Shown here: piece after piece, positions 32,681 through 44,626 of the stretch | Layout of the letters: each line of letters opens with the position of its first letter | Numbering within the stretch: the first letter of the stretch is position 1 | Assembly: GCF_003663825.1 (NCBI RefSeq) | Contig: NZ_RCCC01000001.1 | Coordinates: 1,868,501 to 1,932,500, forward strand | Source: Acidovorax sp. 106 | GTDB taxonomy: Bacteria; Pseudomonadota; Gammaproteobacteria; Burkholderiales; Burkholderiaceae_C | Reading direction: 5' to 3' | Length of the DNA stretch: 64,000 bases | Notes under the pieces: model-generated | What the model was told of the DNA's origin: nothing | The model's database searches: none | The model's input: only the letters and a program-made list of their open reading frames with translations | Translations under genes and position numbers: made by a program

Positions 32681-33106
32681 GTGAACATCGACAAATTCAA
32701 GCACCAGCACCTCGACATCCTGCGCAGCATCGATCTGCTGCGGCAGCTGACCCACGCGGGGGTGGAGCGCAATGCGGCCGAGATCGCGCAGCGCATCATC
32801 GCCATGAGCAGCACCATCAAGCTGCATCTGGCGGTGGAAGACCAGGCGCTGTACCCCGCACTGCAGCGCAGCGGCAACGCCAGCCTGGCGCGTATGGGTC
32901 GCCAGTACCAGTCCGACATGGGCCCGATCGCCAGCGCCTACGACGCCTTTGCGCGCCGCTGGAACACGGCCGAGAGCCTGCGCGCCGACGAGAAAGCGTT
33001 CCGCGCGCAAGCCAACGTGGTGTTGCGCAAGGTGTACGAACGCATGCAGCGCGAAGACCGCGATTTCTATCCCCGCATCGAGGAGCAAGAGGCCGTTCAC
33101 TCCTGA
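32681..33106 (+). CDS. hemerythrin HHE-domain protein
   Basis: 141 residues, one hemerythrin-like four-helix domain. Likely di-iron ligands are in FKHQHLDILR, STIKLHLAVEDQALYP and EDRDFYPRIEEQ. The protein probably binds oxygen or NO, or repairs iron centres; control by NorR and sigma-54 points to NO. GTG start at 32681 preceded by AAGGAG. The gene is transcribed from the sigma-54 promoter facing norR. nrdD follows 163 bp downstream with its own operator. Confidence 0.88.
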   Translation: MNIDKFKHQHLDILRSIDLLRQLTHAGVERNAAEIAQRIIAMSSTIKLHLAVEDQALYPALQRSGNASLARMGRQYQSDMGPIASAYDAFARRWNTAESLRADEKAFRAQANVVLRKVYERMQREDRDFYPRIEEQEAVHS

Positions 33107-33190
33107 CAGCGCCGCACCCGCGCGCCTTGCTTTCGCCGGCCTGTGGGCCGGTTTTTTTATCCCGGCTTACCCGTGCGTTTGTGTTGGGTC

Positions 33191-33238
33191 AAACTACCTA
33201 TAGTGTTTGATGGGTATCGTGGACACCATAGGTAGTGT
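33191..33238 (+). promoter_or_regulatory. paired NrdR boxes with FNR-like site between
   Basis: Box 1 AAACTACCTATAGTGT (33191-33206) and box 2 ACACCATAGGTAGTGT (33223-33238) each match the NrdR consensus ACACwATATATwGTGT at 13 of 16 positions and are 32 bp apart start to start, the three-turn phasing known for NrdR pairs. Exactly between them TTGATGGGTATCGT (33207-33220) matches 8 of 10 FNR positions. Confidence 0.75.
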
Positions 33239-33269
33239 TTTTACCCCGTTCTGTAGATTGGTCGAACCC

Positions 33270-35288
33270 ATGGCATCCACCCTTGTTACCTTGCCCCGCG
33301 AGGTCGTTTTGCGCAGCGGTCAGCGCGTTCCTTTTGACGCAGAACGCATCCGCGCCGCACTCGCCAGCGCGGGCCAGGCCTCGGGTGAATATGGCGCCGA
33401 AGAAGCCGCGTTGCTCACCGCGCAGGTCACCAAGGTGCTGATCCACCGCTTCCATGGCGAGGCGCCCACGGTGGAGCAGATCCAGGACGTGGCCGAGCAA
33501 ACGCTCATCGCTGCCAACCACCTGGCCACGGCACGCGCCTACATCGTCTACCGCGAGCGGCACGCCACGCTGCGCGCGGACAAGCAGACGCTGGTGGATG
33601 TGGAAAGCTCCATCAACGAATACCTCACGCGTGCCGACTGGCGCGTGAACGCCAACGCCAACCAGGGCTATTCGCTGGGCGGGCTGATCCTCAACGTGGC
33701 GGGCAAGGTCACGGCCAACTACTGGCTATCGCACGTCTATACGCCCGAGATCGGCGAGGCGCACCGCAATGGCGATATCCACATCCACGACCTCGACATG
33801 CTCAGCGGCTACTGCGCGGGCTGGTCGCTGCGCACGCTGCTGCACGAGGGGCTCAACGGCGTGCCCGGCAAGGTGGAGGCGGGGCCGCCCAAACACATGA
33901 GTTCGGCGGTGGGGCAGATCGTGAACTTCCTGGGCACGCTGCAAAACGAGTGGGCGGGCGCGCAGGCGTTCTCGTCGTTCGACACCTACATGGCGCCCTT
34001 CGTGCGCATCGATGCCATGGACTACGCCGCCGTGCGCCAGTGCATCCAGGAGCTGGTTTACAACCTCAACGTGCCCTCGCGTTGGGGCACGCAAACACCG
34101 TTCACCAACCTCACCTTCGACTGGACTTGCCCCGAGGACCTGCGCGAGCAGGTGCCCGTGATTGCAGGGCAGGAGATGCCGTTTTGCTACGGCGACCTGC
34201 AGGCGGAGATGGACCTCATCAACCGCGCTTACATCGACGTGATGACCACGGGCGACGCCAAGGGCCGGGTGTTCACCTTCCCCATCCCCACGTACAACAT
34301 CACCAAGGATTTCCCGTGGGAGAGCGAGAACGCACAGCTGCTGTTCGACATGACGGCCAAGTACGGCCTGCCGTACTTCCAGAACTTCATCAACTCCGAG
34401 CTGGAGCCCAACATGGTGCGCTCCATGTGCTGCCGCCTCCAGCTCGATTTGCGTGAATTGCTCAAGCGCGGCAACGGCCTGTTCGGCAGCGCCGAGCAGA
34501 CGGGCAGCCTAGGGGTGGTGACGATCAACTGCGCGCGCCTGGGTTACCAGCACGCGGGCGATGAAGCGGGCCTGCTCGCCGCGCTTGACCGCCTGATGGA
34601 GCTGGGCAAACAAAGCCTGGAGACCAAGCGCAAGCTGATTCAGCGCCTGATGGACCAGGGCCTGTTCCCCTACACCAAGCGCTACCTGGGCACCTTGCGC
34701 AACCACTTTTCCACGTTGGGCGTGAACGGCATCAACGAGATGGTGCGCAACTTCACACACGGCCGCGAAGACATCACCAGCGAAGGGGGCCATCGCCTGG
34801 CCCTGCGCTTGCTCGACCACGTGCGCGAGCGCATGACGCAGTTCCAGGAAGAAACCGGCCACCTCTATAACCTGGAGGCCACTCCTGCCGAAGGCACCAC
34901 CTACCGCTTTGCCAAAGAAGACAAAAAGCGCTGGCCCGGCATCCTGCAGGCCGGTACGGCCGAGCAGCCGTACTACACCAACTCGTCCCAGCTGCCCGTG
35001 GGCTTCACGGACGACCCGTTCGAGGCCCTGATGCGGCAAGAGGCGCTGCAGTCCAAGTACACCGGCGGCACCGTGCTGCACCTGTACATGGGCGAGCGCG
35101 TCTCCAGCGGCTCGGCCTGCCGCGAGCTGGTGAAACGGGCGCTGACGAACTTTCGCCTGCCCTACATCACCATCACGCCCACGTTCTCCATCTGCCCCAC
35201 CCACGGCTACCTCGCGGGCGAACACCCGTTTTGCCCGCGCTGCGATGAAGAACGGCTGGCCGCCAAGCGTGCAGCCCTGGCGGCCTGA
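33270..35288 (+). CDS. nrdD: anaerobic ribonucleoside-triphosphate reductase, main chain lacking the glycyl-radical loop
   Basis: 672 residues of class III ribonucleotide reductase, which reduces NTPs without oxygen. The ATP-cone is at residues 8-100 (REVVLRSGQRVPFDAERIRA). Active-site cysteines sit in SGYCAGWSL and MVRSMCCRLQLD. The C-terminal zinc region reads SICPTHGYL ... CPRCDEE and then the chain stops at AALAA. The RxxGY glycyl-radical segment that normally follows is absent and is found instead in a separate downstream peptide (35496-35702). The ATG at 33270 is chosen because an upstream TTG at 33207 would lie within the operator. Confidence 0.93.
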   Translation: MASTLVTLPREVVLRSGQRVPFDAERIRAALASAGQASGEYGAEEAALLTAQVTKVLIHRFHGEAPTVEQIQDVAEQTLIAANHLATARAYIVYRERHATLRADKQTLVDVESSINEYLTRADWRVNANANQGYSLGGLILNVAGKVTANYWLSHVYTPEIGEAHRNGDIHIHDLDMLSGYCAGWSLRTLLHEGLNGVPGKVEAGPPKHMSSAVGQIVNFLGTLQNEWAGAQAFSSFDTYMAPFVRIDAMDYAAVRQCIQELVYNLNVPSRWGTQTPFTNLTFDWTCPEDLREQVPVIAGQEMPFCYGDLQAEMDLINRAYIDVMTTGDAKGRVFTFPIPTYNITKDFPWESENAQLLFDMTAKYGLPYFQNFINSELEPNMVRSMCCRLQLDLRELLKRGNGLFGSAEQTGSLGVVTINCARLGYQHAGDEAGLLAALDRLMELGKQSLETKRKLIQRLMDQGLFPYTKRYLGTLRNHFSTLGVNGINEMVRNFTHGREDITSEGGHRLALRLLDHVRERMTQFQEETGHLYNLEATPAEGTTYRFAKEDKKRWPGILQAGTAEQPYYTNSSQLPVGFTDDPFEALMRQEALQSKYTGGTVLHLYMGERVSSGSACRELVKRALTNFRLPYITITPTFSICPTHGYLAGEHPFCPRCDEERLAAKRAALAA

Positions 35289-35309
35289 AGCGGTGTGGGG
35301 CAGTTTTGA

Positions 35310-35368
35310 ATAAAAAGTGCATCCAGCGTCCATTTTAAAAGCGCTAGCAGCTATCAAATAGATAGCAA
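35310..35368. repeat. dispersed palindromic repeat, copy between nrdD and the radical-loop gene
   Basis: ATAAAAAGTGCATCCAGCGT and AAAAGCGCTAGCAGCTATC, followed by AAATAGATAGCAA. Located in the 207-bp gap that splits the two NrdD pieces; may act as partial terminator or mRNA-stabilising hairpin. Confidence 0.75.
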
Positions 35369-35495
35369 TTTGAAGTGCGTTACCGCTATCGATAGCTGCA
35401 GCATCCCCATCGGCCCTGGGCCGATACCCCCGGGGCCACAGGCTACAACGGTGGCCCCTTTTGTCCTTCCCTCCCCTGTTTCGGAGATCCATCCC

Positions 35496-35702
35496 ATGAC
35501 CCATTTCTCATCCACCGAACACACTGCGGTTGCCAGCGCCGTGGCCAGCGCTGCCGTGCAACTGACCGATGCCGAGCGCCAGCCTTGCGAGGTGTGGACC
35601 CGCGTGATGGGCTACCACCGCCCGGTGGCCAGCTTCAACGTGGGCAAGCAAGGCGAACACCATGAGCGCCAGTTCTTCAACGAGTCGCACTGCTGTGGCT
35701 GA
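35496..35702 (+). CDS. stand-alone glycyl-radical domain of anaerobic ribonucleotide reductase
   Basis: 68 residues. The C-terminal half, PCEVWTRVMGYHRPVASFN and then [12 protein letters not shown], is what ends a full-length NrdD of this type, with the radical glycine in RVMGY. The N-terminal 25 residues are an Ala/Val-rich extension. The peptide is presumably inserted into the main NrdD chain and activated by NrdG, as GrcA (YfiD) does for pyruvate formate-lyase. ATG 35496 follows GGAG. It ends 41 bp inside nrdG, so translation is coupled to the activase. The last residues, SHCCG, add two cysteines. Confidence 0.85.
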   Translation: MTHFSSTEHTAVASAVASAAVQLTDAERQPCEVWTRVMGYHRPVASFNVGKQGEHHERQFFNESHCCG

Positions 35703-36420
35703 TGCGGCAGGCGCAGCCCCACTGGTTTTGCCAGGCGGGCTGCGCGTGGGCGGCATCACGCCGCTCACCACCATCGACTTTCCAGGCCGCCTGGCGACGG
35801 TGGTGTACTGCCAGGGCTGCCCCTGGCGCTGCGGCTATTGCCATAACCCTGAGCTGCTGGACGCCACGGTGCCCGCAGTCACCCCATGGCCCGAGGTGCT
35901 GGCCTTTTTGGCCAAGCGCCGGGGGCTGATCGACGGGGTGGTGTTTTCAGGCGGCGAGCCCACGCTGCAAGCGGGCCTGCCCGCCGCCCTGGCCGAGGTG
36001 CGCGCCATGGGCTTTGCCACGGCCCTGCACACCGGCGGCATGTACCCCGAACGCCTGGCCGCAGTGCTGCCCCTGCTTGACTGGATAGGGCTCGACATCA
36101 AAGGGCCCGAGCACTGCTACGAGACCATCACCGGCGTGCCTGGCAGCGGCGCGCGTGCCTGGCAGTCGCTGGCGCTGCTGCAGGGCCATGCGGTGGCTTT
36201 TGAATGCCGCACAACCTGGCACGAGGGCCTCTTCAGCCCACAAGAGCTGCAGACGCTGGGCGATACCCTGGCCGATGTCGGTGTGCGCCACTGGGCCGTG
36301 CAGGTCTGCCGAAAAGGGCCTGGCGTGCCCCTGGCTGGGTGTGCCGACATCGGGGCGCCGGTGGGTGCCAGAATCCCGCGCTTCGAGGTCCGGGGGGCCG
36401 AGAAAACCCTTGGTCGGTAA
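35662..36420 (+). CDS. nrdG: anaerobic ribonucleotide reductase activating protein (radical SAM)
   Basis: 252 residues. Radical-SAM enzyme that generates the glycyl radical on class III ribonucleotide reductase. The [4Fe-4S] motif [12 protein letters not shown] is at about residues 53-64, and [11 protein letters not shown] is the SAM-binding GGE region. [13 protein letters not shown] before the cluster is typical of this NrdG branch. Its ATG lies inside the reading frame of the radical-loop peptide. A-rich and T-rich runs around GCC-AAAA-GGC after the stop (36421-36450) may be a weak terminator. Confidence 0.92.
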   Translation: MSASSSTSRTAVADAAGAAPLVLPGGLRVGGITPLTTIDFPGRLATVVYCQGCPWRCGYCHNPELLDATVPAVTPWPEVLAFLAKRRGLIDGVVFSGGEPTLQAGLPAALAEVRAMGFATALHTGGMYPERLAAVLPLLDWIGLDIKGPEHCYETITGVPGSGARAWQSLALLQGHAVAFECRTTWHEGLFSPQELQTLGDTLADVGVRHWAVQVCRKGPGVPLAGCADIGAPVGARIPRFEVRGAEKTLGR

Positions 36421-36444
36421 AAAAAATCGCGCCAAAAGGCCTAA

Positions 36445-36476
36445 TTTTTTGCATCATGAAAATGCATTGCAAAAAA
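36445..36476. promoter_or_regulatory. AT-rich inverted repeat upstream of icd
   Basis: TTTTTTGCA (36445-36453) and TGCAAAAAA (36468-36476) with a 14-bp spacer containing AAATGCAT. It could be an operator or an end-of-operon hairpin. The rest of the 257-bp nrdG-icd gap shows nothing recognisable. Confidence 0.4.
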
Positions 36477-36677
36477 TGGCAATTTCGACAGGCCGACGCA
36501 AGCAGAATCGGCGACCATCTGAGATGGCTTGCGCAAAACAGGGGCCAGGCATACGGTTCGCCCTTGGCGAGTTCGGTGTCGCATCCCGATTTGTGTGAGT
36601 CTTATCTGAATTTGACCGTGGTCGCCGGGCGCAATCCCAGCCGGTGGCTTTTCCACTCCTGTTCCTTGAGACAAGTC

Positions 36678-38915
36678 ATGAGTACCCAGCAACCCTCCAT
36701 CATCTACACCTTGACAGACGAAGCGCCACGCTTGGCGACAGCGTCGTTCCTGCCCATCATCCGCAGCTTCGCGGCTCCGGCGGGCATCAACGTGACAGAG
36801 AGCGACATCTCTGTGGCGGCTCGGGTGCTGGGTGAGTTTCCTGAGTTCCTGAAAGAAGAACAGCGCGCGCCCAACACGCTGGCCGAGCTGGGCAAGAAGA
36901 CACTGCAGGCCGATGCCAACATCATCAAGCTGCCCAACATCAGCGCCTCGGTGGGCCAGCTGCAAGCCGCCATCAAGGAACTGCAAGGCAAGGGCTACGC
37001 CCTGCCCGACTACCCTGAAGCCCCCAGCACCGACGAAGAAAAGTCCATCCGCGCCCGCTACGCCAAGTGCATCGGCAGCGCCGTGAACCCTGTGCTGCGC
37101 GAAGGCAACTCCGACCGCCGCGCCCCCAAGGCCGTCAAGGAATACGCCCGCAAGAACCCGCACAGCATGGCCGAGTGGAGCCAGGCATCGCAGTCGCACG
37201 TCTCGCACATGCACCATGGCGACTTCTATCACGGCGAAAAGTCCCTGACCCTGGACCGCGCCCGTGACGTGAAGATGGAGCTGATCACCAAGAGCGGCAA
37301 AACCATCCTGCTCAAGCCCAAGGTCTCGCTGCTCGACCGCGAAATCATCGACAGCATGTTCATGAGCAAGAAGGCCTTGCTCGAGTTCTACGAAAAAGAA
37401 ATCGAAGACGCACGCAAGACCGGCGTGATGTTCTCGCTGCACGTCAAGGCCACCATGATGAAGGTCTCGCACCCCATCGTGTTCGGCCACTGCGTCAAGA
37501 TCTTCTACAAGGAAGCCTTTGAAAAACACGGCGCCCTGTTCAAGGAACTGGGCGTGAACGTGAACAACGGCATGGCCGATCTGTACGGCAAGATCGCCAC
37601 GCTGCCCCAGTCCAAGCAAGACGAAATCAAGCGCGACCTGCACGCCTGCCACGAGCACCGCCCCGAGCTGGCCATGGTCGATTCCGCCAAGGGCATCACC
37701 AACTTCCACTCGCCCAACGACATCATCGTGGACGCCTCCATGCCCGCCATGATCCGCAACGGCGGCAAGATGTGGGACGCCAATGGCCGCTTGAAGGACG
37801 TGAAGGCTGTGATGCCCGAATCCACCTTTGCCCGCATCTACCAAGAAATCATCAATTTCTGCAAATGGCACGGCGCTTTCGACCCCAAGACCATGGGCAC
37901 GGTGCCCAACGTGGGCCTGATGGCGCAGCAAGCCGAAGAATACGGCTCGCACGACAAGACCTTTGAGATCTCTGAAGACGGCGTGGCCAACATCACCGAT
38001 CTGGCCACTGGCGAAGTGCTGCTGAGCCAAAACGTGGAAGCCGGCGATATCTGGCGCATGTGCCAGGTCAAGGACGCCGCCATCCGCGACTGGGTCAAGC
38101 TGGCCGTGAACCGCGCCCGCAATTCCGGCATGCCCGTGGTGTTCTGGCTTGACTCGTACCGTCCGCACGAAGCGCAGCTCATCACCAAGGTCAAGATGTA
38201 CCTGCACGAGCACGACACCACCGGCCTGGACATCCAGATCATGAGCCAGGTGCGTGCGATGCGCTACACGCTCGAGCGCGTGATCCGTGGCCTGGACACC
38301 ATCAGCGCCACCGGCAACATCCTGCGCGACTACCTGACCGACCTGTTCCCCATCATGGAGCTGGGCACCTCGGCCAAGATGCTGTCCATCGTGCCTTTGA
38401 TGGCCGGCGGTGGCATGTACGAAACCGGCGCGGGCGGCTCGGCCCCCAAGCATGTGCAGCAACTGGTCGAAGAAAACCACCTGCGTTGGGATTCGCTGGG
38501 CGAGTTCCTGGCCCTGGCCGTGTCGCTGGAAGACCTGGGCCTGAAGACCGGCAACGCCAAGGCCAAAGTGCTGGCCAAGACGCTGGACACCGCCACAGGC
38601 AAGCTGCTGGACAACAACAAAAACCCCAGCCCCAAGACCGGCCAGCTCGACAACCGTGGCAGCCAGTTCTACCTGGCCCTGTACTGGGCCCAGGCCTTGG
38701 CCGCGCAGACCGAAGACGCCGACCTGGCCAAGCTGTTTGCGCCCCTTGCCAAGCAACTGACTGACAACGAGCAAAAGATCGTGGACGAGCTCAACGCCGT
38801 GCAAGGCAAGCCTGTGGACATCGGTGGTTACTACCTGCCCGATACGGCCAAGCTGGACGCCATCATGCGTCCCAGCCAGACGTTCAACAACGCGCTGAAG
38901 ACCGTGCTGGCGTAG
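36678..38915 (+). CDS. icd: isocitrate dehydrogenase (NADP), monomeric type
   Basis: 745 residues, the length of the monomeric IDH family, converting isocitrate to 2-oxoglutarate with NADPH formation in the TCA cycle. Signature stretches include [18 protein letters not shown] at the N-terminus, [54 protein letters not shown] and [20 protein letters not shown]. The ATG at 36678 gives the usual N-terminus; the Shine-Dalgarno is weak. Single gene with a strong terminator. Confidence 0.96.
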   Translation: MSTQQPSIIYTLTDEAPRLATASFLPIIRSFAAPAGINVTESDISVAARVLGEFPEFLKEEQRAPNTLAELGKKTLQADANIIKLPNISASVGQLQAAIKELQGKGYALPDYPEAPSTDEEKSIRARYAKCIGSAVNPVLREGNSDRRAPKAVKEYARKNPHSMAEWSQASQSHVSHMHHGDFYHGEKSLTLDRARDVKMELITKSGKTILLKPKVSLLDREIIDSMFMSKKALLEFYEKEIEDARKTGVMFSLHVKATMMKVSHPIVFGHCVKIFYKEAFEKHGALFKELGVNVNNGMADLYGKIATLPQSKQDEIKRDLHACHEHRPELAMVDSAKGITNFHSPNDIIVDASMPAMIRNGGKMWDANGRLKDVKAVMPESTFARIYQEIINFCKWHGAFDPKTMGTVPNVGLMAQQAEEYGSHDKTFEISEDGVANITDLATGEVLLSQNVEAGDIWRMCQVKDAAIRDWVKLAVNRARNSGMPVVFWLDSYRPHEAQLITKVKMYLHEHDTTGLDIQIMSQVRAMRYTLERVIRGLDTISATGNILRDYLTDLFPIMELGTSAKMLSIVPLMAGGGMYETGAGGSAPKHVQQLVEENHLRWDSLGEFLALAVSLEDLGLKTGNAKAKVLAKTLDTATGKLLDNNKNPSPKTGQLDNRGSQFYLALYWAQALAAQTEDADLAKLFAPLAKQLTDNEQKIVDELNAVQGKPVDIGGYYLPDTAKLDAIMRPSQTFNNALKTVLA

Positions 38916-38952
38916 TTCCTGCACGTGACCCGCTCTGGCCTCGTGCCAGGGT

Positions 38953-38985
38953 AAAAAAAGAGACTGCCTGTGGCAGTCTCTTTTT
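38953..38985 (+). terminator. intrinsic terminator of icd
   Basis: GAGACTGCC/GGCAGTCTC with a TGT loop, seven A before and five T after; may work in both directions. Confidence 0.92.
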
Positions 38986-39058
38986 CATTGGGGAAAAACA
39001 GATCCTGCTCTGCTGGTGCAGCCTTTGCACAGGTTCTTAAACAGGCCTTGGCGCCAAC

Positions 39059-39925
39059 TCAGGGTTCCAGCCCTTGGCTGGCAAGGTGCTCGAGTGCCTG
39101 AAATAGGGCGGAAGGCGACACAGCCGGGCTTTCCGCGCTCTTGTCGCTTTCCAGACTCTTCCATGCCAGGCCAGTGCCCGCGCCCCGTGGGTCGGTGACG
39201 CGCCGCACTAGCAACATCTGTTGGTTGCTGGAGTTGGCCGTCACCGAATAACCTTCGCCCTCGTTCACGCTGTATTGCAGGACATAAGTCCGCTGCAGCA
39301 CGCCGCTGCTGGTTATCTTGACACACAGCAGATTGCCCGCCAGTGTGCCTTTGGTCTGGTGTTCGCAGCCGAACAGGTTGTTGGTGGTAGCCAGCAGGCC
39401 GTTGCCATTGGCTGTTGCCCCCAGCGCATTAGTCAACTCCACCACATCAGTGAAAACGCCTTCATTGCCAATGGAGTTGAACACCCAGAATCCCTTGAGG
39501 CTGGCCGGTTGGGCTGGGTAGCCAAAGTTGAAACGCGAAATCGCTTTTTCAGGCTCATTGGGAAAGGTGATGAACCCAGTTGTGCCAGAGGTGAATCGCA
39601 GGGACACATTGCCTGGGTTGCCTGCCTCAGCACCCGATAGAGCGCCGCTGCCAAAGTAACGGCCACCGGTGTACCGGTTCAAAGGTGCAGTCGCTTTGCT
39701 GTCAGACACTTGGCCCACCGCCAGATAGAAAGTGGGCTGGCCGCTGGCCTCATAGGCATACATCTGCATCAGCAGCGTATTGTTTTGAACATCGATGGCC
39801 AAACCACGTCCAGGCTTGCCATCTACTTCAGAGGTCACCACCCAAGTCCCTGCTTGGGGCATGAACGCATTGGCCAAACCCGCGCTGCACAGCAGTGCCG
39901 CGAGCATCAATTTCTTCTTCCACAT
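39059..39925 (-). CDS. secreted hypothetical protein
   Basis: 288 residues with a clear signal peptide (KKKLMLAALLCSAGLANA). The mature chain is rich in Gly, Ser, Thr and Asn, opens with PQAGTWVVTSEVDGKPGRG and looks beta-rich, repeating a pattern of TWVV...LAVGQV...GRYFGSG...NVSLRF that suggests a lipocalin-like or beta-sandwich fold. Two Cys (FGCEHQ, LLCVK) could form a disulfide. No family recognised. GGGAGAA precedes the ATG at 39925; an upstream TTG is less likely. Convergent with icd. Confidence 0.75.
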   Translation of the reverse strand: MWKKKLMLAALLCSAGLANAFMPQAGTWVVTSEVDGKPGRGLAIDVQNNTLLMQMYAYEASGQPTFYLAVGQVSDSKATAPLNRYTGGRYFGSGALSGAEAGNPGNVSLRFTSGTTGFITFPNEPEKAISRFNFGYPAQPASLKGFWVFNSIGNEGVFTDVVELTNALGATANGNGLLATTNNLFGCEHQTKGTLAGNLLCVKITSSGVLQRTYVLQYSVNEGEGYSVTANSSNQQMLLVRRVTDPRGAGTGLAWKSLESDKSAESPAVSPSALFQALEHLASQGLEP

Positions 39926-40077
39926 GTGCAAAGTTCTCCCTCAAAAATGGCTGGAATGGATGTTTACAAAACTTCACACCATACCCGTTTTTGCACACAT
40001 GGGTGAGAAATTGTTAACAGTTGATGCAAGGTCCTGTGCCCATCGGCCAACTGCCCACGGTGGCCCCATGCAAAGCC

Positions 40078-41961
40078 CTATTTGCCAGCGCACACCCGCA
40101 GCACCTCCGCCCCATACGCCCCCAGCTTTTTGGCCCCCATGCCGCTGATGCCCTGCAGGTCCTCCAGCGTGGTGGGGCTGCGCTCTGCAATGGCTGCCAG
40201 GGTGGCGTCGTGGAAGATGACGTAGGCGGGCAGGTTGTGCTCGCGGGCCACCTCGGCGCGCCAGGCCTTGAGGTTGATGAAACGTACCTGCGCATCGGGC
40301 CCCAGGTTGGCGGCGGCGGCTGGGGGGGCGCTGCTTTTGCGGGTGCGCTTGGCCGGAGTTGCAGACACCGATTCGCGCAGTTGCACCGGCACCTCGCCCT
40401 TGAGCACGGCGCGCGAGCCCTCGGTCAGGCACAGCGTGTCAAAACTCATGCCGCTGTCCAGCATCACCTTTTGCAGACCGACGGCGCCGGTGGCGATGAG
40501 CTGGCGCAGCACGCCGCGCAGCTGCGGCTCGGTCAGGTCGGCGCCGATGCCAAAGGTGGAAATCTTCTCGTGCCCAAACTGCGCGACCTTCTCGGTCTTC
40601 TTGCCGCGCAGGATGTCCATGATATGGCCGGTGCCAAAGCCGATGCCGCTGGCCTGGTGCACGCGGTAGATGGTGGACAGCAGCTTGCGGGCAGCGTCCG
40701 TGGCATCCCACACGGCGGGTGGGTTCAGGCAGTTGTCGCAGTTGCCGCAGGGGGTGGATTCTTCGCCAAAGTAGGCCAGCAGCCGCACGCGGCGGCAGTC
40801 GGTGGCCTCGGCCAGGGCCAGCAGGGCGTCGAGCTTGCCGCGCAGGGCTTGCTTGAATTCCTCACCCGCTGGGCTCTCGTCAATCATGCGGCGCTGGTTC
40901 ACCACGTCCTGTAGGCCATAGGCCATCCACGCGTCGGCGTTGAGCCCATCGCGGCCTGCGCGGCCCGTTTCCTGGTAGTAGCCCTCGATGTTCTTGGGCA
41001 TGTCCACATGCCCCACAAAGCGCACATCGGGCTTGTCGATGCCCATGCCAAACGCAATGGTCGCCACCATCACCACGCCTTCTTCGCGCAAAAAACGGTC
41101 TTGGTGGCGCTGGCGCACTTTGGTGTCCAGGCCCGCGTGGTAGGGCAGTGCGTTGATTCCCGCGTCGCTCAGCGTGGCTGCCAGCTCTTCCACCCGCTTG
41201 CGTGACTGGCAATACACCACGCCGGCGTCCCCGGCATGCTCGCGTTCGATAAAGCGCAGCAGCTGCGTGGTGGCATCCTTCTTCTCCACAATCGTGTAGC
41301 GGATGTTGGGCCGGTCAAAGCTGCTGATGAACAGGCGCGCGTCCTGCAGCTGCAGCCGTTCGATGATGTCTTCGCGGGTCAGGGCATCGGCCGTGGCCGT
41401 CAGCGCAATGCGCGGCACCTGCGGATAGCGCTCGTGCAGCAGCGACAGCGCCCGGTATTCGGGGCGGAAGTCGTGCCCCCACTGGCTTACGCAATGCGCT
41501 TCGTCAATCGCAAACAGCGACAGGTGCCCGCCCTGGTACAGGCTGTCGAGTAGGCCCAGAAAGCGCGGCGTATTGAGCCGCTCCGGCGCGGCATACAGCA
41601 GCGTGATGTCGCCGGTTTGCAGGCGCAGCTCCACGTCCTGCGTTTCGTCATAGCTCAGCGTGGAATTGAGAAACGCTGCGCTCACCCCCGCCTCGTGCAG
41701 CGCCCCCACTTGGTCGTGCATCAGCGCGATCAAGGGCGACACCACTATCGCCACCCCCCGCCCCTGCTGCTGGCGCACGATGGCGGGCACCTGGTAGCAC
41801 AGGCTTTTTCCGCCCCCGGTGGGCATCAGCACCAGCGCATCGCTGCCGCCAATCACATGCTCGACGATGGCCTGCTGCGGGCCACGAAACTGCTCGTAGC
41901 CAAAGACATCTTGCAGGACGGTGTGTGCGGGGGACAAAGCGGGGGACAGGCGAGAAGACAA
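40078..41961 (-). CDS. recQ: ATP-dependent DNA helicase RecQ
   Basis: About 627 residues. 3'-5' helicase of recombination and replication-fork repair. Motif [20 protein letters not shown] box [17 protein letters not shown], motif [19 protein letters not shown] and [10 protein letters not shown], zinc-binding Cys in the RQC domain ([19 protein letters not shown]), and a C-terminal HRDC domain (about 545-620) are all present. No ATG lies near the homologous N-terminus; TTG at 41961 ([17 protein letters not shown]) gives the expected length. The frame stays open upstream through a dispersed repeat, which should not be translated. Confidence 0.93.
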   Translation of the reverse strand: MSSRLSPALSPAHTVLQDVFGYEQFRGPQQAIVEHVIGGSDALVLMPTGGGKSLCYQVPAIVRQQQGRGVAIVVSPLIALMHDQVGALHEAGVSAAFLNSTLSYDETQDVELRLQTGDITLLYAAPERLNTPRFLGLLDSLYQGGHLSLFAIDEAHCVSQWGHDFRPEYRALSLLHERYPQVPRIALTATADALTREDIIERLQLQDARLFISSFDRPNIRYTIVEKKDATTQLLRFIEREHAGDAGVVYCQSRKRVEELAATLSDAGINALPYHAGLDTKVRQRHQDRFLREEGVVMVATIAFGMGIDKPDVRFVGHVDMPKNIEGYYQETGRAGRDGLNADAWMAYGLQDVVNQRRMIDESPAGEEFKQALRGKLDALLALAEATDCRRVRLLAYFGEESTPCGNCDNCLNPPAVWDATDAARKLLSTIYRVHQASGIGFGTGHIMDILRGKKTEKVAQFGHEKISTFGIGADLTEPQLRGVLRQLIATGAVGLQKVMLDSGMSFDTLCLTEGSRAVLKGEVPVQLRESVSATPAKRTRKSSAPPAAAANLGPDAQVRFINLKAWRAEVAREHNLPAYVIFHDATLAAIAERSPTTLEDLQGISGMGAKKLGAYGAEVLRVCAGK

Positions 41962-41978
41962 ACGATTGCTCTGAATTT

Positions 41979-42020
41979 GATAGCTGCCCGCGCATGGTAA
42001 TAAAGCGCTAGAGGCCAATT
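41979..42020. repeat. dispersed palindromic repeat adjoining recQ
   Basis: GATAGCTGCCCGCGCATGGT and TAATAAAGCGCTAGAGGCC; degenerate family member lying directly before the recQ TTG start. Confidence 0.65.
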
Positions 42021-42243
42021 TGATCAATATTTTGACAGGGGCATGCCGCTGGGGCGCACCGGGTGGCAAAGGTGCGTATTGTGCGCCGGGCACTGAGCCC
42101 TTTGAATGTCCGATCAGTGAAGGTACTTCGGCATCACCCAGCGCGGGGATGGGCGCTGCACGCACCCGGCGGCTTGGGCCCGCTGAATGCCAGCGACGCA
42201 CAAGCAGTCGGGTTATTACTTAAAGATCAGTCCGCCAAGTTAC

Positions 42244-42272
42244 TTGACACCTAAACTATTAATTCCTAAAGT
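42244..42272 (+). promoter_or_regulatory. sigma-70 promoter of the 2-aminobenzoate operon
   Basis: TTGACA (42244-42249), 17-bp spacer, TAAAGT (42267-42272), about 33 bp before the first gene. A CCTAAA direct repeat (42250, 42265) spans the -10 region and may be part of the regulator site. Confidence 0.6.
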
Positions 42273-42304
42273 GAATCCCATTCCAAGCGGTCTGGAGACC
42301 ACGC

Positions 42305-44622
<2,318 letters not shown>

Positions 44623-44626
<4 letters not shown>

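Larger units (their letters stand above)
41962..42304. other. 343-bp intergenic region between recQ and the aminobenzoate operon
   Basis: Holds a dispersed palindrome next to recQ (41979-42020) and the aminobenzoate promoter (42244-42272). The central part (42021-42200) shows no convincing gene or structure. Near 42210-42290 the sequence becomes AT-rich with repeated ACTT/AAGT half-sites (TTACTTAAAG, AAGTTACTTG, CCTAAACT, CCTAAAGT), plausible binding positions for the MarR regulator of the operon. Confidence 0.6.

Noticed and set aside
33207..33269. TTG start adding 21 residues to NrdD
   Set aside because: Would place coding sequence in the NrdR/FNR operator; the ATG at 33270 gives a normal start before the ATP-cone.
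36441..38924. Long open frame opposite icd
   Set aside because: Exact shadow of a highly conserved gene; high GC codon use keeps the antisense frame open. No start signal or protein family.
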